Below are positions 7,127-15,578 of a DNA stretch of 50,810 nucleotides, one piece after another; the stretch's first letter is position 1; the number at the start of each line of letters is the position of its first letter. The notes under the pieces were generated by a model that saw only the letters and a program-made list of their open reading frames with translations, was not told the origin of the DNA and made no database searches. Origin of the DNA: Actinomadura kijaniata NBRC 14229 (GTDB taxonomy: Bacteria > Actinomycetota > Actinomycetes > Streptosporangiales > Streptosporangiaceae); NCBI RefSeq assembly GCF_001552175.1, contig NZ_BCQR01000083.1, positions 1-50,810 of the forward strand, given 5' to 3'. A program made the position numbers and the translations under genes.

Positions 7127-9781
7127 ATGGCGACGACCGTGTGGGGACAGGCCCGGGCACTGCTCGACGGTGCCGACGTGCCCGCCCTGGTCGCGTGGAT
7201 CGGCGGTCTCGACCGGTCCACCCGACAGGACGTGGCCCGGGAGCTGCCCGGATATCTGCGCGCGGCGCGCGACCCCGCCGACCGGGGCCGCGCGCTGGCG
7301 CTGCTGGTGGCGGGGGCGGGCGTGTTCGACGACCCCGAGGAGGCGGCGGCCTGGCTGGCCCGGCCCGAGCTGCGGCCGTGGTCGGCCGTGCCCGGCCACG
7401 CCGACCTGACCGGCCCGGTCGCGGCGGTCACGGCGTCCCGGCCGGCCGAGTGGCGGACCGAGGTGGCCCACCGCGCCGCCGAACGCCTCCGCGCGACCGA
7501 CCTGACCTGGCAGGACGCCTCGCTGTGGCACCTGGCCGCCGCGCTGACCGGCGACACGCCCCCGCTGGGCGACGGCTTCGTCGTGAACTGGGTGGTGTGG
7601 GGCGGACGGCCCGAGCGGCTGGCCGACGACCCGTTCCTGGACGCCCTGCTGCCCCGGATGTTCCGGGTGGAGGGCCTCGGCCGCCGCCTGGTGTGGGACA
7701 AGCCGGGCGACGACCGGCAGGCGTCGTGGGCGGACGCGCTGCTCGGCCTGACGCGGTCGGGCCGCCTGGACCGGGGGACGGTCCTGGACCTGTGCCTGGA
7801 GCGCTTCCAGCTCGGCGGCCGCCCCCAGGACCTGTACTGGTTCGTGCGGCTGCACGACGCCCTGGAGCCGACCCCCGACGAGACCGCGGCGCGGCTGCGC
7901 GCCTACGTCCTGCTGCTGGCCGACGCCCCCGCGCCGGTGGCGGCGGCCGCGTTCCAGCGGGTCCGCCGGATCGACGAGGCCGGGCGCCTGGACGTCGAGC
8001 CGTTCGCCGAGGCGGCCGGGCACCTGCTGGCCCGCCCCGAACGCAAGCTGGCGGGCGCGGCGCTGACCTGGGCGGACCGTTCGGCCCGCAAGCGCGACCG
8101 GGTGGACGCGACCCTGCTCGCCCTGACCGCGCCGTTCGGCTCCCCCGCCCTGCGCGACCGCGCGGCGAAGGCCGCCGCCAAGCATCTCGCCCTGGCGTCG
8201 CAGGAGACCCGCCGCCTCGTCCGGGACGCCGCCTTGGTCCTCCCCGCCGAGCTGCGCGAGCGCCTGACCGCCCCCGAGCCGGAGGAGCCCGTGCCGCCCG
8301 CGCCCCCGGCGTACCGGCCGCGCCCCCTGCCTCCGCCGCTGACCACGCCCGCCGAGGCGGTGGCGCTCCACCTGTCCGGCGACCGCTCCTGGCCCGCCGT
8401 GGAACGCCTGATGGCGGCCCTGGTCGAGCTGTCGTTCCGCGCGCCCGACCGGCTGCGGGAGGCGTTCGTCCGCGCGCTGCCCGACGCGGGCCGGCCGGGC
8501 ACGATCACCGCCACGCTGAACATGGGCACCCCCGAGGAGTGGGTGACCTGCGCCGTGCGGGCCGTGCTGTCCCCGGCGCACCGCCAGGACGGCCTCGCGC
8601 CGCTCATGCGGTTCCACCGGAAGGCGGCCTGGTACGAGCGCTCCGACGACGAGCCGGTCCCGCACCGCTTCCTGATCTGGCGGATGCGGGAGATCGTCAG
8701 CACGATCGGCCGTTCCCCGGTGCTGCTGGCCACCCCCACCGAGTCCAGCGGCCACCTCGACCCCTCCGTCCTGGTCCGCCGGCTGGAACGCCTCGCCGCC
8801 GCGGGCGTCGAGCCGGGCCCGGCCGACCTGGTCCAGGCGCTGCTGCGCCTCCCCCGGGGCGCGGCCGCCCCGACCTCCCATCTGACCTCCCGGGCGGCCC
8901 GCGCGGTCCGCGCCTGGATGGCGGCGGGCGGCCTCCCCGACCCGGAGGTCACGGTGACCCTGACGGAGGCGGACCGCCCCGTCCCCCTCCTCCCGGCGGG
9001 CGCGCCCACCGGCGAGCGCGACGGCCCCCGGCGCCCCCACCGGGGCGGGCCGCCCGACGCCCTGACGGCGACGGTCACGCTCCCGACGGCCGTCCCGCCC
9101 GATATGGAACGGCTGTGCTCGATCCAGCACGACGAGCTCTGGCCGCGCCCGCCCGCGTCGTTCTTCGGCCCGCACGACTGGTGGCCCGCCGTGCTGCCGT
9201 CCCACCGCGAGATCGCCGCCGCCCACCTGCTGCCCCACCTGGTGCGGTGGGGCGAGGGCGACCACGGCCAGGGGGCGACGCTGCGCGGGCTGGCCGGGGC
9301 GGACGGCCCCGCGGGCCCCGCGACGGCGACGGCCCTGGTGTTCGGGCTGGGGTCCCGCTCCCCCGAGGTGCGCCAGGGCGCGGTCAGGGCGCTGCTGACC
9401 CTCAGCGCCCGCAACCAGCCCCCGCCGGACCTGGGCACCGCCCTGGCCACCCTGGTCGCCCACGATCAGGTCGTCCTCGGCCGCGTCACCGACGCCCTGG
9501 CCGGAGTGGCGGCCGAGGGCGCGCACGCCCACGTGTGGGCGGCGATCCGCGACGCCCTCCCCCACCTGCTGCCGGTCCCCGGCCGCCGGGCCCCCTCCGG
9601 CCTGACGGCCCTGCTCACCCTGGCCGTCCGGACGGTCGAGGCCACGGGAGCGACCGGCTCCCTCCCGGAACTGGACGCCCTGGTCGCCCGCCGCGGGGCC
9701 AACCGCCTCACCGCCGAGGCCACCCGCCTCCACCGGGCCCTGACCCTCCGCACGGTCCCCCTGGACATCCGCGTCTCCTAG
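7127..9781 (+). CDS. Large DUF6493-like protein
   Basis: An 884-residue, mostly helical protein with a repeat-like N-terminus (DVPALVAWIGGLDRSTRQDV, then REL/YLRAA), a Pro-rich linker near residues 385-405 and a C-terminal helical half. The pattern fits the DUF6493 family, often found beside SWIM zinc-finger, MoxR and VWA genes. Here it stands alone: none of those partners is in the window. There is no signal peptide, membrane segment or catalytic motif that I can see. Function unknown; the family call is moderate. Confidence 0.8.
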   Translation: MATTVWGQARALLDGADVPALVAWIGGLDRSTRQDVARELPGYLRAARDPADRGRALALLVAGAGVFDDPEEAAAWLARPELRPWSAVPGHADLTGPVAAVTASRPAEWRTEVAHRAAERLRATDLTWQDASLWHLAAALTGDTPPLGDGFVVNWVVWGGRPERLADDPFLDALLPRMFRVEGLGRRLVWDKPGDDRQASWADALLGLTRSGRLDRGTVLDLCLERFQLGGRPQDLYWFVRLHDALEPTPDETAARLRAYVLLLADAPAPVAAAAFQRVRRIDEAGRLDVEPFAEAAGHLLARPERKLAGAALTWADRSARKRDRVDATLLALTAPFGSPALRDRAAKAAAKHLALASQETRRLVRDAALVLPAELRERLTAPEPEEPVPPAPPAYRPRPLPPPLTTPAEAVALHLSGDRSWPAVERLMAALVELSFRAPDRLREAFVRALPDAGRPGTITATLNMGTPEEWVTCAVRAVLSPAHRQDGLAPLMRFHRKAAWYERSDDEPVPHRFLIWRMREIVSTIGRSPVLLATPTESSGHLDPSVLVRRLERLAAAGVEPGPADLVQALLRLPRGAAAPTSHLTSRAARAVRAWMAAGGLPDPEVTVTLTEADRPVPLLPAGAPTGERDGPRRPHRGGPPDALTATVTLPTAVPPDMERLCSIQHDELWPRPPASFFGPHDWWPAVLPSHREIAAAHLLPHLVRWGEGDHGQGATLRGLAGADGPAGPATATALVFGLGSRSPEVRQGAVRALLTLSARNQPPPDLGTALATLVAHDQVVLGRVTDALAGVAAEGAHAHVWAAIRDALPHLLPVPGRRAPSGLTALLTLAVRTVEATGATGSLPELDALVARRGANRLTAEATRLHRALTLRTVPLDIRVS

Positions 9782-9966
9782 CGGTGTCACAAAAGCCCTG
9801 GCCCACGGCCCGCCCCCAGGGAGCCCACGCCTCACCAGGCCTTGGCAAGCGCGACATCGCTCCGCGATCCGCCCGACGGAGCGGATCCGGACATCGGCGC
9901 CCCCGACGCCTGCGACGGCCAGCAAGGGCGCCGGCCACCACGCGCATCCGGTGGAGGTTCGGACTT

Positions 9967-10240
9967 CCTGCCCCGCGCTCCGCCAACGGCGCCCGCACGA
10001 CCCCGCCCGCCCGAACGGGGCGAGCACCCGTACGCCCCGGCGCACACAGCGAACCGATGACACGCCGGACACCACGCTCACCCGCTCCCCCTGGACGCTC
10101 GGGCCTCCTGCCCCGCACTCCGCCAACGGCACCCGCACGACCCCGCCCCGGACGGGACGAGCACCGGTACACCCCGGCGCACACAGCGAACCGATGACAC
10201 GCCGGACACCACGCTCACCCGCTCCCCCTGGACGCTCGGG
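9967..10240. repeat. Two tandem copies of a ~135-bp repeat
   Basis: Copy A (9967-10103) and copy B (10107-10240) are nearly identical, each starting CCTGCCCCGC and ending CCCCTGGACGCTCGGG. Both contain CGCACACAGCGAACCGATGAC and CACGCCGGACACCACGCTC. A weakly related stretch precedes copy A. The unit has no obvious ORF preference. Confidence 0.85.
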
Positions 10241-10823
10241 TCTCCCCCGCGCCCCCTGGCGGTGTCCGCGCGATCCTGCCCGGACGGAACGGGCTCGGGC
10301 GTGGGCGCGCCTCAACGCCCGGCTCTCCTCCAGCCGCATCTCGCCGGGGCCGCTGCTTGACGTGTGATGATGCCGGTGGCCTCCACGCGCGACCCGCACC
10401 GGCGCGTCTCGGTGCGTGACACCGTTCCTCGGCGGGAGGGCCGGGTGGGCGACGCGGATGGACACGTGAACGTGCTCATGAGGAGTGCGCTCCGGCCGTC
10501 TCCCTGTTCCTCCACCGGTTCCTCGCGCATCGCGGGGCTCGCCCGGCGGGCCAGCGTGAGCCGGGGGCATACGCGTCACATCCGCTCGTGCCGTGGAATC
10601 GGCCGGGGCGAAGCAGCCGGTGCGGCCCGACGCCCTCCGGTCGCGCCTCGCCGCCGCTGCCGCGCCGACCGGCCGGGTCGTCAACGTGTCGGGCGAGCCG
10701 GGCTCCATGACGCCCGGTGTCCCCTCCGGCCGAGGTCAACGCCGTCGGCCGCGGCCCCGCCGCCCGCGTGTCTCACCCGGCAGGTCGGGATCCGTCGCTC
10801 GATCTCCGGGCCGGGTGCGGAAT

Positions 10824-10844
10824 AGATACCCCGGAGGAGTATCT
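10824..10844. promoter_or_regulatory. Inverted repeat upstream of the MFS-ogt operon
   Basis: Arms AGATAC and GTATCT (6 bp, perfect) flank a 9-nt spacer, about 40 bp before the MFS start. The area is locally AT-richer than its surroundings. Possible operator; the regulator is unknown. Confidence 0.35.
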
Positions 10845-10881
10845 TTACCCGGCATAACATGATTGATACGGGCATTCGCTG

Positions 10882-12195
10882 ATGACGGGATGGAATGGGA
10901 TGACGGTCGTGGACGACAGGCCCCTGGCCTCCGGGGAGCGGCACCCGGCGCAGCGGAGGGTGCTGGCCGTGCTGACCGCCACCCAGGTCCTCGGCGGGGT
11001 CGGGGTGGCGACCGGGGTGGCGATCAGCACGCTCGCCGCCGTCACGCTGTCGGGGTCGGAGGCGGTCGGCGGGGTCGCCCAGACCAGCGCGATCACGGGG
11101 GCGGCCGTGCTGGCGGTGCCGATGGCCCGGCTGGCCGCGGGCCGGGGGCGGCGGCCGGCGCTCGCGCTGGCGTACGGGAGCGCGGCGCTCGGCGGGACGG
11201 TCGCCGCCGTCGCCGCCGCGCTGGAGTTCTGGCCGCTGCTGCTGGTCGGGCTGTTCCTGTTCGGGGGCGGGACGGCGGGCGGCCTCGCGGCCCGGTACGC
11301 GGCCACGGACCTGTCGGCCCCCGGCCGCACGGCGCGCGACCTGTCGGTGGTGGTGTGGGCGACCACGATCGGGTCCATCGCCGGGCCCAACCTGGCCGGT
11401 CCCGCCGACCGGGTCGCCCGCGGTCTAGGGCTGGCCCCCTGGTCGGGGCCCTTCGCGCTGGCCGCGGCGATGTTCGCGGTCTCGGCGCTGGGGGTGCTGT
11501 TCCTGCTGCGGCCCGATCCGCTCCGGATCGTCCCGGGGAAGGCGGCCGGGACCCCTGCCCCGAAGGGCGGCGGCTGGCGGGAGCTGCGCCGCAACGGGCG
11601 GGCGCGGCTCGCCGTCGCCGCCATCGTGGTCAGCCACATGGTGATGGTCGCGGTGATGATCATGACGCCGGTGCACCTGCACCACGGGCACGCCGACCTC
11701 ACCGTCGTGGGCGTGGTGATCAGCCTGCACATCGCCGGGATGTACGCGCTGTCGCCGCTGCCGGGGTGGCTGGCCGACCGGTTCGGGCGGGTGCCGGTAC
11801 TGCTGGGCGGCATGGCGATGCTGGCGACGGCGGCGGGGCTGGCGGCGATGTCGGGCCCGCACGACGTGGTCCTGCTGTCGGTGGCGCTGACGCTGCTCGG
11901 CGTCGGGTGGTCGTTCGGGCTGGTGGGCGGTTCGGCGCTGCTGACCGAGTCGGTGCGGGCCGCCGACCGCCCGGCAGTGCAGGGCCTGTCGGACCTGCTG
12001 ATGAACGGCGGCGGGGCGCTCGCCGGGCTCACCGCGGGCGCGGTCGTCACCGCGCTGTCGTACGCGGCGCTCGGCGTGGTGGCCCTCGCGCTCGTCGTGC
12101 CCATGACCCTCGCCCTGCTGCTGTCGCTCCGCAACCGGAACGGCCGCGCCGGGGTTCGTATGGATGACGGGACGCCGGTCGACGGTGAAGGATGA
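10882..12195 (+). CDS. MFS transporter
   Basis: A 437-residue permease with about 12 helices. The loop ARLAAGRGRRPAL between helices 2 and 3 and the LADRFGRVP loop between helices 8 and 9 are MFS signatures. A His/Met-rich stretch lies at SHMVMVAVMIMTPVHLHHGHADL. The drug-efflux-like overall pattern suggests export, but the substrate is unknown. Start choice is uncertain between ATG 10882 and ATG 10900. Its TGA lies within the ATGA at 12192, beside the ogt start, so the two genes are coupled. Confidence 0.87.
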   Translation: MTGWNGMTVVDDRPLASGERHPAQRRVLAVLTATQVLGGVGVATGVAISTLAAVTLSGSEAVGGVAQTSAITGAAVLAVPMARLAAGRGRRPALALAYGSAALGGTVAAVAAALEFWPLLLVGLFLFGGGTAGGLAARYAATDLSAPGRTARDLSVVVWATTIGSIAGPNLAGPADRVARGLGLAPWSGPFALAAAMFAVSALGVLFLLRPDPLRIVPGKAAGTPAPKGGGWRELRRNGRARLAVAAIVVSHMVMVAVMIMTPVHLHHGHADLTVVGVVISLHIAGMYALSPLPGWLADRFGRVPVLLGGMAMLATAAGLAAMSGPHDVVLLSVALTLLGVGWSFGLVGGSALLTESVRAADRPAVQGLSDLLMNGGGALAGLTAGAVVTALSYAALGVVALALVVPMTLALLLSLRNRNGRAGVRMDDGTPVDGEG

Positions 12196-12200
12196 GGGAT

Positions 12201-12743
12201 ATGAGCGAGACGGTGGCGTTCGGGTCGGTACGGACCGCCCTCGGGAACATCCTGGTCGGGGTGACCGAGGCCGGGGTCGGGTGGCTGGCGTTCGGTGACG
12301 GGCCGGAGGAGCGCGAGCGGGCGGAGGCGGCGTTCCGGCTGCCCGTGGTGACCGATCCGGCGCGCACCGGGCCGGTGCTGGCCCAGATCGCGGACTACTT
12401 CGCCGGGAGGCTGACGAGGTTCGAGATGCCGATCGACTGGCGGCTCACCTCGCGGATCCAGCGGCAGGTCCTCGGAACGCTGTTCGACGGCGTCGGCTAC
12501 GGCGAGGTCGTCACCTACGGCCAGCTCGGCACGCGCAGCGGCGCGGGCGTCCCGGCGCAGGGCATCGGGCAGGTGATGGGCAGCAACCCCATCCCGCTGA
12601 TCGTGCCGTGCCACCGGGTCGTGGCGTCCAACGGCCTCGGCGGCTACAGCGGCGGCTCGGGCGTGGAGGTCAAGCGCTGGCTGCTGACGCTGGAGGGGTC
12701 AATCCCCGCGACGCTGGACTGGGACCCCGAACGGGGGCCGTGA
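12201..12743 (+). CDS. ogt: Methylated-DNA-protein-cysteine S-methyltransferase
   Basis: A 180-residue suicide repair enzyme that moves alkyl groups from O6-alkylguanine or O4-alkylthymine to its own cysteine. The active-site motif PCHRVV is present within IPLIVPCHRVVASNGLGGYS, preceded by the DNA-binding helix region (GEVVTYGQLGTRSG). Here the usual AxGxAxxxNP region reads AQGIGQVMGSNP. ATG 12201 is chosen because AAGGA lies 8 nt upstream; ATG 12192 overlaps the preceding stop and lacks a spaced ribosome site. Cotranscribed with the MFS permease. Confidence 0.92.
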   Translation: MSETVAFGSVRTALGNILVGVTEAGVGWLAFGDGPEERERAEAAFRLPVVTDPARTGPVLAQIADYFAGRLTRFEMPIDWRLTSRIQRQVLGTLFDGVGYGEVVTYGQLGTRSGAGVPAQGIGQVMGSNPIPLIVPCHRVVASNGLGGYSGGSGVEVKRWLLTLEGSIPATLDWDPERGP

Positions 12744-12779
12744 CCCGCGCGGGCCCGTCCGGGCCGGCGCGGGTCACGG
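12738..12779. terminator. Bidirectional terminator between ogt and the DUF3303 gene
   Basis: Perfect 13-bp arms (CCGTGACCCGCGC and its complement) enclose an inner GGCCC/GGGCC stem. The hairpin lies between convergent genes and overlaps the last bases of ogt. Confidence 0.75.
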
Positions 12780-12785
12780 GCCGGC

Positions 12786-13070
12786 TCAGCGCTGCTTGCG
12801 GAACTTCTCGATCATCTGGTCGTACGGCAGCTCGTAGATGGCGTGGACGTCCCAGTTGACCACGTCCATGTACGGCTCCAGGATGTCGGTCAGCTCCTGC
12901 GGGTCGTCGGTCTCCACCAGCATGAAGCCCGCGCCGCCGCCGGCTAGGTTGTACCAGCCGCGGATCTTCTCGGGGCTGTTCAGCCCCTTGTCGTGCTGGT
13001 CGAGCACGCGGGAGCGGACCTCGTCCGCGCGCGCCCCGGGCTGGTACCGGAATCGGCAGTACCACAGCAT
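12786..13070 (-). CDS. DUF3303 family protein
   Basis: A 94-residue protein of the dimeric ferredoxin-like (α/β barrel) type: MLWYCRFRYQPGA at the start, then GWYNLAGGGAGFMLVETDDP, then YMDVVNWDVHAIYELPYDQ. This matches the DUF3303 layout. It has no catalytic residue that I can assign. The ATG at 13070 has an excellent AAGGAGG site; the frame stays open upstream to 13139 without homology. Confidence 0.85.
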   Translation of the reverse strand: MLWYCRFRYQPGARADEVRSRVLDQHDKGLNSPEKIRGWYNLAGGGAGFMLVETDDPQELTDILEPYMDVVNWDVHAIYELPYDQMIEKFRKQR

Positions 13071-13154
13071 GATCGGCCTCCTTGCCGTCGTGAGCCGTGG
13101 CCCCCTTCTAGCCCCCTCAAAGACCGTTAAACCGGACAAAAAGTCCCTTTTCTC

Positions 13155-13835
13155 TCAGTAACCGTCGCGCAGGAGGCCGTCCTCGATCGAGACGGTGCGG
13201 TCGGTCAGGTCGAGGGCCCGCTCGTCGTGGGTGGCCAGCAGGACCGCCGCCCCGGTGTCGCGGGCGTGGGCGGTCAGCAGTTCGGTCACCGCCCGGCCCC
13301 GGGCCCGGTCGAGGCTCGCCGTCGGCTCGTCGGCCAGCAGCACCGGGGCCCTGGTGAACAGGGCCTGGGCCACGCAGGCGCGCTGGCGCTCGCCACCGGA
13401 GAGCCGGTCGGGATAGCGGCCGGCCTTGGCCGCCAGGTCCACCGCCTCCAGCAGGCACCGGGCCTCGGCGCGGTCGGCCGGGGTCGGGCGGCGGCCGGTC
13501 ACCACCCGCCGGACCAGCAGGTTCTCCTCGACGGTGAGGTAGGGGATCAACGAGCCCGCCTGGAGGACGTAGGCGACCCGGCGGGCGGCCTCGTCGCGGC
13601 GGCCCGTCAGCGGGGTGCCCAGCACCGTCACCTCGCCGGAGGTGGGGCGCAGCAGGCCCCCGGCCACCGCCAGCAGCGTCGTCTTGCCCGAGCCGCTGGG
13701 GCCGAGGAGCGCGACCGCCTCTCCCCCGCGCAGGGTCAGGTCGATCCCGTGCAGGACCTCGGCCTCGCCGTAGGAGTGGCGGACGCCGCGCAGCACCAGC
13801 GGCGCGGCGGGGGCGACGGCGGGCGCGGCGGTCAC
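13155..13835 (-). CDS. ABC transporter ATPase (MacB/LolD-like)
   Basis: A 226-residue nucleotide-binding subunit with Walker A GPSGSGKTTL, Q-loop YVLQAGSLIPYLTVEEN, signature LSGGERQRACVAQAL, Walker B VLLADEPTASLD and H-switch ATHDERAL. It belongs to the group paired with FtsX-like permeases for export or extraction of lipophilic substrates. The GTG start overlaps the permease stop by 4 bp, so the two subunits are coupled. The divergent TetR gene probably controls both. Confidence 0.93.
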   Translation of the reverse strand: MTAAPAVAPAAPLVLRGVRHSYGEAEVLHGIDLTLRGGEAVALLGPSGSGKTTLLAVAGGLLRPTSGEVTVLGTPLTGRRDEAARRVAYVLQAGSLIPYLTVEENLLVRRVVTGRRPTPADRAEARCLLEAVDLAAKAGRYPDRLSGGERQRACVAQALFTRAPVLLADEPTASLDRARGRAVTELLTAHARDTGAAVLLATHDERALDLTDRTVSIEDGLLRDGY

Positions 13836-14869
13836 GCGTTCCTCCCCAGGGACAGCAGCGGGTCGACGGTGAGCAGGCGGTGCAGGGACGCGGCCGACGC
13901 GGCCAGCGCGAGGGCCGCCAGCAGCGCGGCCGACAGGGCGGCGGCGGAGCCGGGCAGCGAGAACGCCCCGGCGGGCATCGCCGCGCCCGCCCCGAGCACC
14001 ACCGCGAAGCCCGCCGCGACGCCGAGGACCGTGGTGACGGCGACCTGGAGCAGGTAGGAGCCGACCAGCAGGCGGGCGCGGGCGCCGGTCGCGCGCAGCA
14101 CCGCCAGGCTGGCCTCCTTCTGCATCGTGAAGATCCAGAAGACGGTGCCGACCAGCAGGGCCGAGACCGCCAGCAGGAAGCCGCGGATCATGGCGATGGT
14201 GCCGGTCTCGGCGGCGTAGCCGGGGACGGCGTCGATCGCGGCCCGCCGGGTGACCGCCTCGGTGCCCGCGACGGCTCCGGTGATCGCGGCGGCGGTGGCG
14301 GCGGGGTCGCGGTCGGTGTCGACCAGGTAGACGCCCGTCGCGGGGTGGGCCGGCTGGGTGCGCCGCCACACCGGAAGGGGGACCCGCGCGACGGCGGTGT
14401 GCTGCACCGAGCCCAGGTCGGCGAAGCCCGCGACCCTCACCCGGACGCCGCCCGGTTGCAGGGTCACCGTCTGGCCGATCCCGGCCTCGGGCGTCAGGGT
14501 CCGGTCGAGGACGATCCCGTCGGCGGCCCCGTCCGTTCCCGTCAGCGCCACCGGGAACGCGCCGTTCGGGCCCTTGGCCTGCGCCATCGTCTGGCCGAGG
14601 GGGCGCACGGCCGTCACGCCGGGAACGGCGGCGATCCGCGCGGCGTCGGCGGCGGGCAGCGCGCTGCGCGACAGCACCCGCTCCGCGCCCGCCGAGTAGA
14701 CCACGACCGCGCCCGGCAGCCGCCGCAGCCCCGACACCCCGGCGTCCCCGAGGCCGACCGCCAGCCCCGTCAGCATGAAGACCAGGAACGCGACCAGCCC
14801 CACCAGCGCGGCGGTCAGCCCGAACCGGACGCGGCCGTGGCGGATCTCCCGCCACGCCAGAAACCACAC
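13832..14869 (-). CDS. FtsX-like ABC transporter permease
   Basis: About 345 residues. An N-terminal helix (FGLTAALVGLVAFLVFMLTGLAVGL) is followed by a large extracytoplasmic MacB-like domain (residues ~45-220). Three C-terminal helices follow (GFLLAVSALLVGTVFWIFTM, VAVTTVLGVAAGFAVVLGA and the last LLAALALAASAASL). The conserved FtsX segment QKEASLAVLRATGA lies between the first two. GTG 14869 is chosen for its GAGAGG ribosome site; ATG 14893 is an alternative, only ~4 nt after the predicted transcription start. Partner of the ATPase encoded downstream. Confidence 0.88.
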   Translation of the reverse strand: MWFLAWREIRHGRVRFGLTAALVGLVAFLVFMLTGLAVGLGDAGVSGLRRLPGAVVVYSAGAERVLSRSALPAADAARIAAVPGVTAVRPLGQTMAQAKGPNGAFPVALTGTDGAADGIVLDRTLTPEAGIGQTVTLQPGGVRVRVAGFADLGSVQHTAVARVPLPVWRRTQPAHPATGVYLVDTDRDPAATAAAITGAVAGTEAVTRRAAIDAVPGYAAETGTIAMIRGFLLAVSALLVGTVFWIFTMQKEASLAVLRATGARARLLVGSYLLQVAVTTVLGVAAGFAVVLGAGAAMPAGAFSLPGSAAALSAALLAALALAASAASLHRLLTVDPLLSLGRNA

Positions 14870-14895
14870 GGCGAACCCCTCTCTTCCCGACATCG

Positions 14896-14963
14896 CGTAG
14901 GCAAAGATACCTACGAAGCGTCGGAAAGCAAAGTTACCGACACCATGTCGGAAAACGTAGAAT
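14896..14963. promoter_or_regulatory. Divergent promoters with three inverted repeats
   Basis: Rightward promoter for TetR: TTACCG (14934-14939), 18 bp, TAGAAT (14958-14963), which ends 6 nt before the GTG, so the transcript may be leaderless. Leftward promoter for the permease (minus strand): TTTGCT (14932-14927), 17 bp, TATCTT (14909-14904). Dyads: CGTAGG/CCTACG (14896-14915), GTCGG/CCGAC (14920-14941) and CCGAC/GTCGG (14937-14951). They overlap both promoters and are likely TetR sites. Confidence 0.6.
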
Positions 14964-14969
14964 GGGCGG

Positions 14970-15578
14970 GTGCCGAGAATCAGCGAGCCCACCGTCGCCG
15001 AGCACCGCGCCCGCCAACTGAGGACCCTGCTGGACGCCGCCCGCGCCCTGGTCGCCGAGGAGGGCATCGAGGCGCTGTCGCTGGCCGCCCTGGCGCGCCG
15101 AGTGGGGCTGTCCCGGCCGAGCCTGTACGAGTACTTCCGCTCCAAGGACGACCTGGTCGCCGCCATCGTCGAGGAGGAGCTGCCCCGCTGGGCCGCCCAC
15201 GTCGAACGCGCCCTGGCCGGCCCGCCCGACCTGGTCGCCAAGGTGGACGCCTACATCCGCGCCCAACTGGAGGTCATGACCGACGGACGGCACGCGGCGG
15301 CCGTCCAGCTCGTCGAGCACGCCCTGGCCGAGCCCGCCCGCGAACGCATCCGCGACGGCCACGCGCAGCTGCTGCGTCCCCTGGTCGCCGCGCTCGCCGA
15401 CAGCGGCATCCCCGAGCCCGAGCTACGCGCCGAACTCATCCAGGGCATCGTGGAGGCGGCCGCCGACGCCGCCCAGCGCCGCGCCGACCGCGCCGCGGCC
15501 GTCGTCGAGGCGGCCGTCGCGCAGGCCGTCCACGGTCTGGCGGCGCCCGACCCCGGCCCGCGGGATCAGGACTCGTAG
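14970..15578 (+). CDS. TetR/AcrR family regulator
   Basis: A 202-residue repressor. The N-terminal helix-turn-helix runs LLDAARALVAEEGIEALSLAALARRVGLSRPSLYEYFRSKDDL, followed by a helical ligand domain. GTG 14970 lies 6 nt after a -10 hexamer and lacks a ribosome site, consistent with a leaderless start. It is divergent from the ABC exporter and most likely represses it. Its 3' end overlaps the convergent SDR gene by 13 bp. Confidence 0.92.
   Translation: MPRISEPTVAEHRARQLRTLLDAARALVAEEGIEALSLAALARRVGLSRPSLYEYFRSKDDLVAAIVEEELPRWAAHVERALAGPPDLVAKVDAYIRAQLEVMTDGRHAAAVQLVEHALAEPARERIRDGHAQLLRPLVAALADSGIPEPELRAELIQGIVEAAADAAQRRADRAAAVVEAAVAQAVHGLAAPDPGPRDQDS

Larger units (their letters stand above)
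9782..10881. other. 1.1-kb spacer, no recognised gene
   Basis: Several frames are open on both strands, but their translations are low-complexity Arg/Pro/Ala strings. The only clear structure is a pair of ~135-bp tandem repeats and an inverted repeat near the next gene. No transposase, integrase or RNA gene is visible. Confidence 0.5.

Noticed and set aside
9967..10240. Insertion sequence
   Set aside because: Tandem direct repeats without terminal inverted repeats or a transposase frame.
10312..10530. A 72-codon minus-strand ORF
   Set aside because: Composition is random-like with no conserved pattern or start signal.
6053..10708. A 1,551-codon open frame on the minus strand
   Set aside because: It runs antisense through the DUF6493-like gene and the spacer. 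Its translation is Gly/Arg/Pro strings with no family, a shadow of high GC content.
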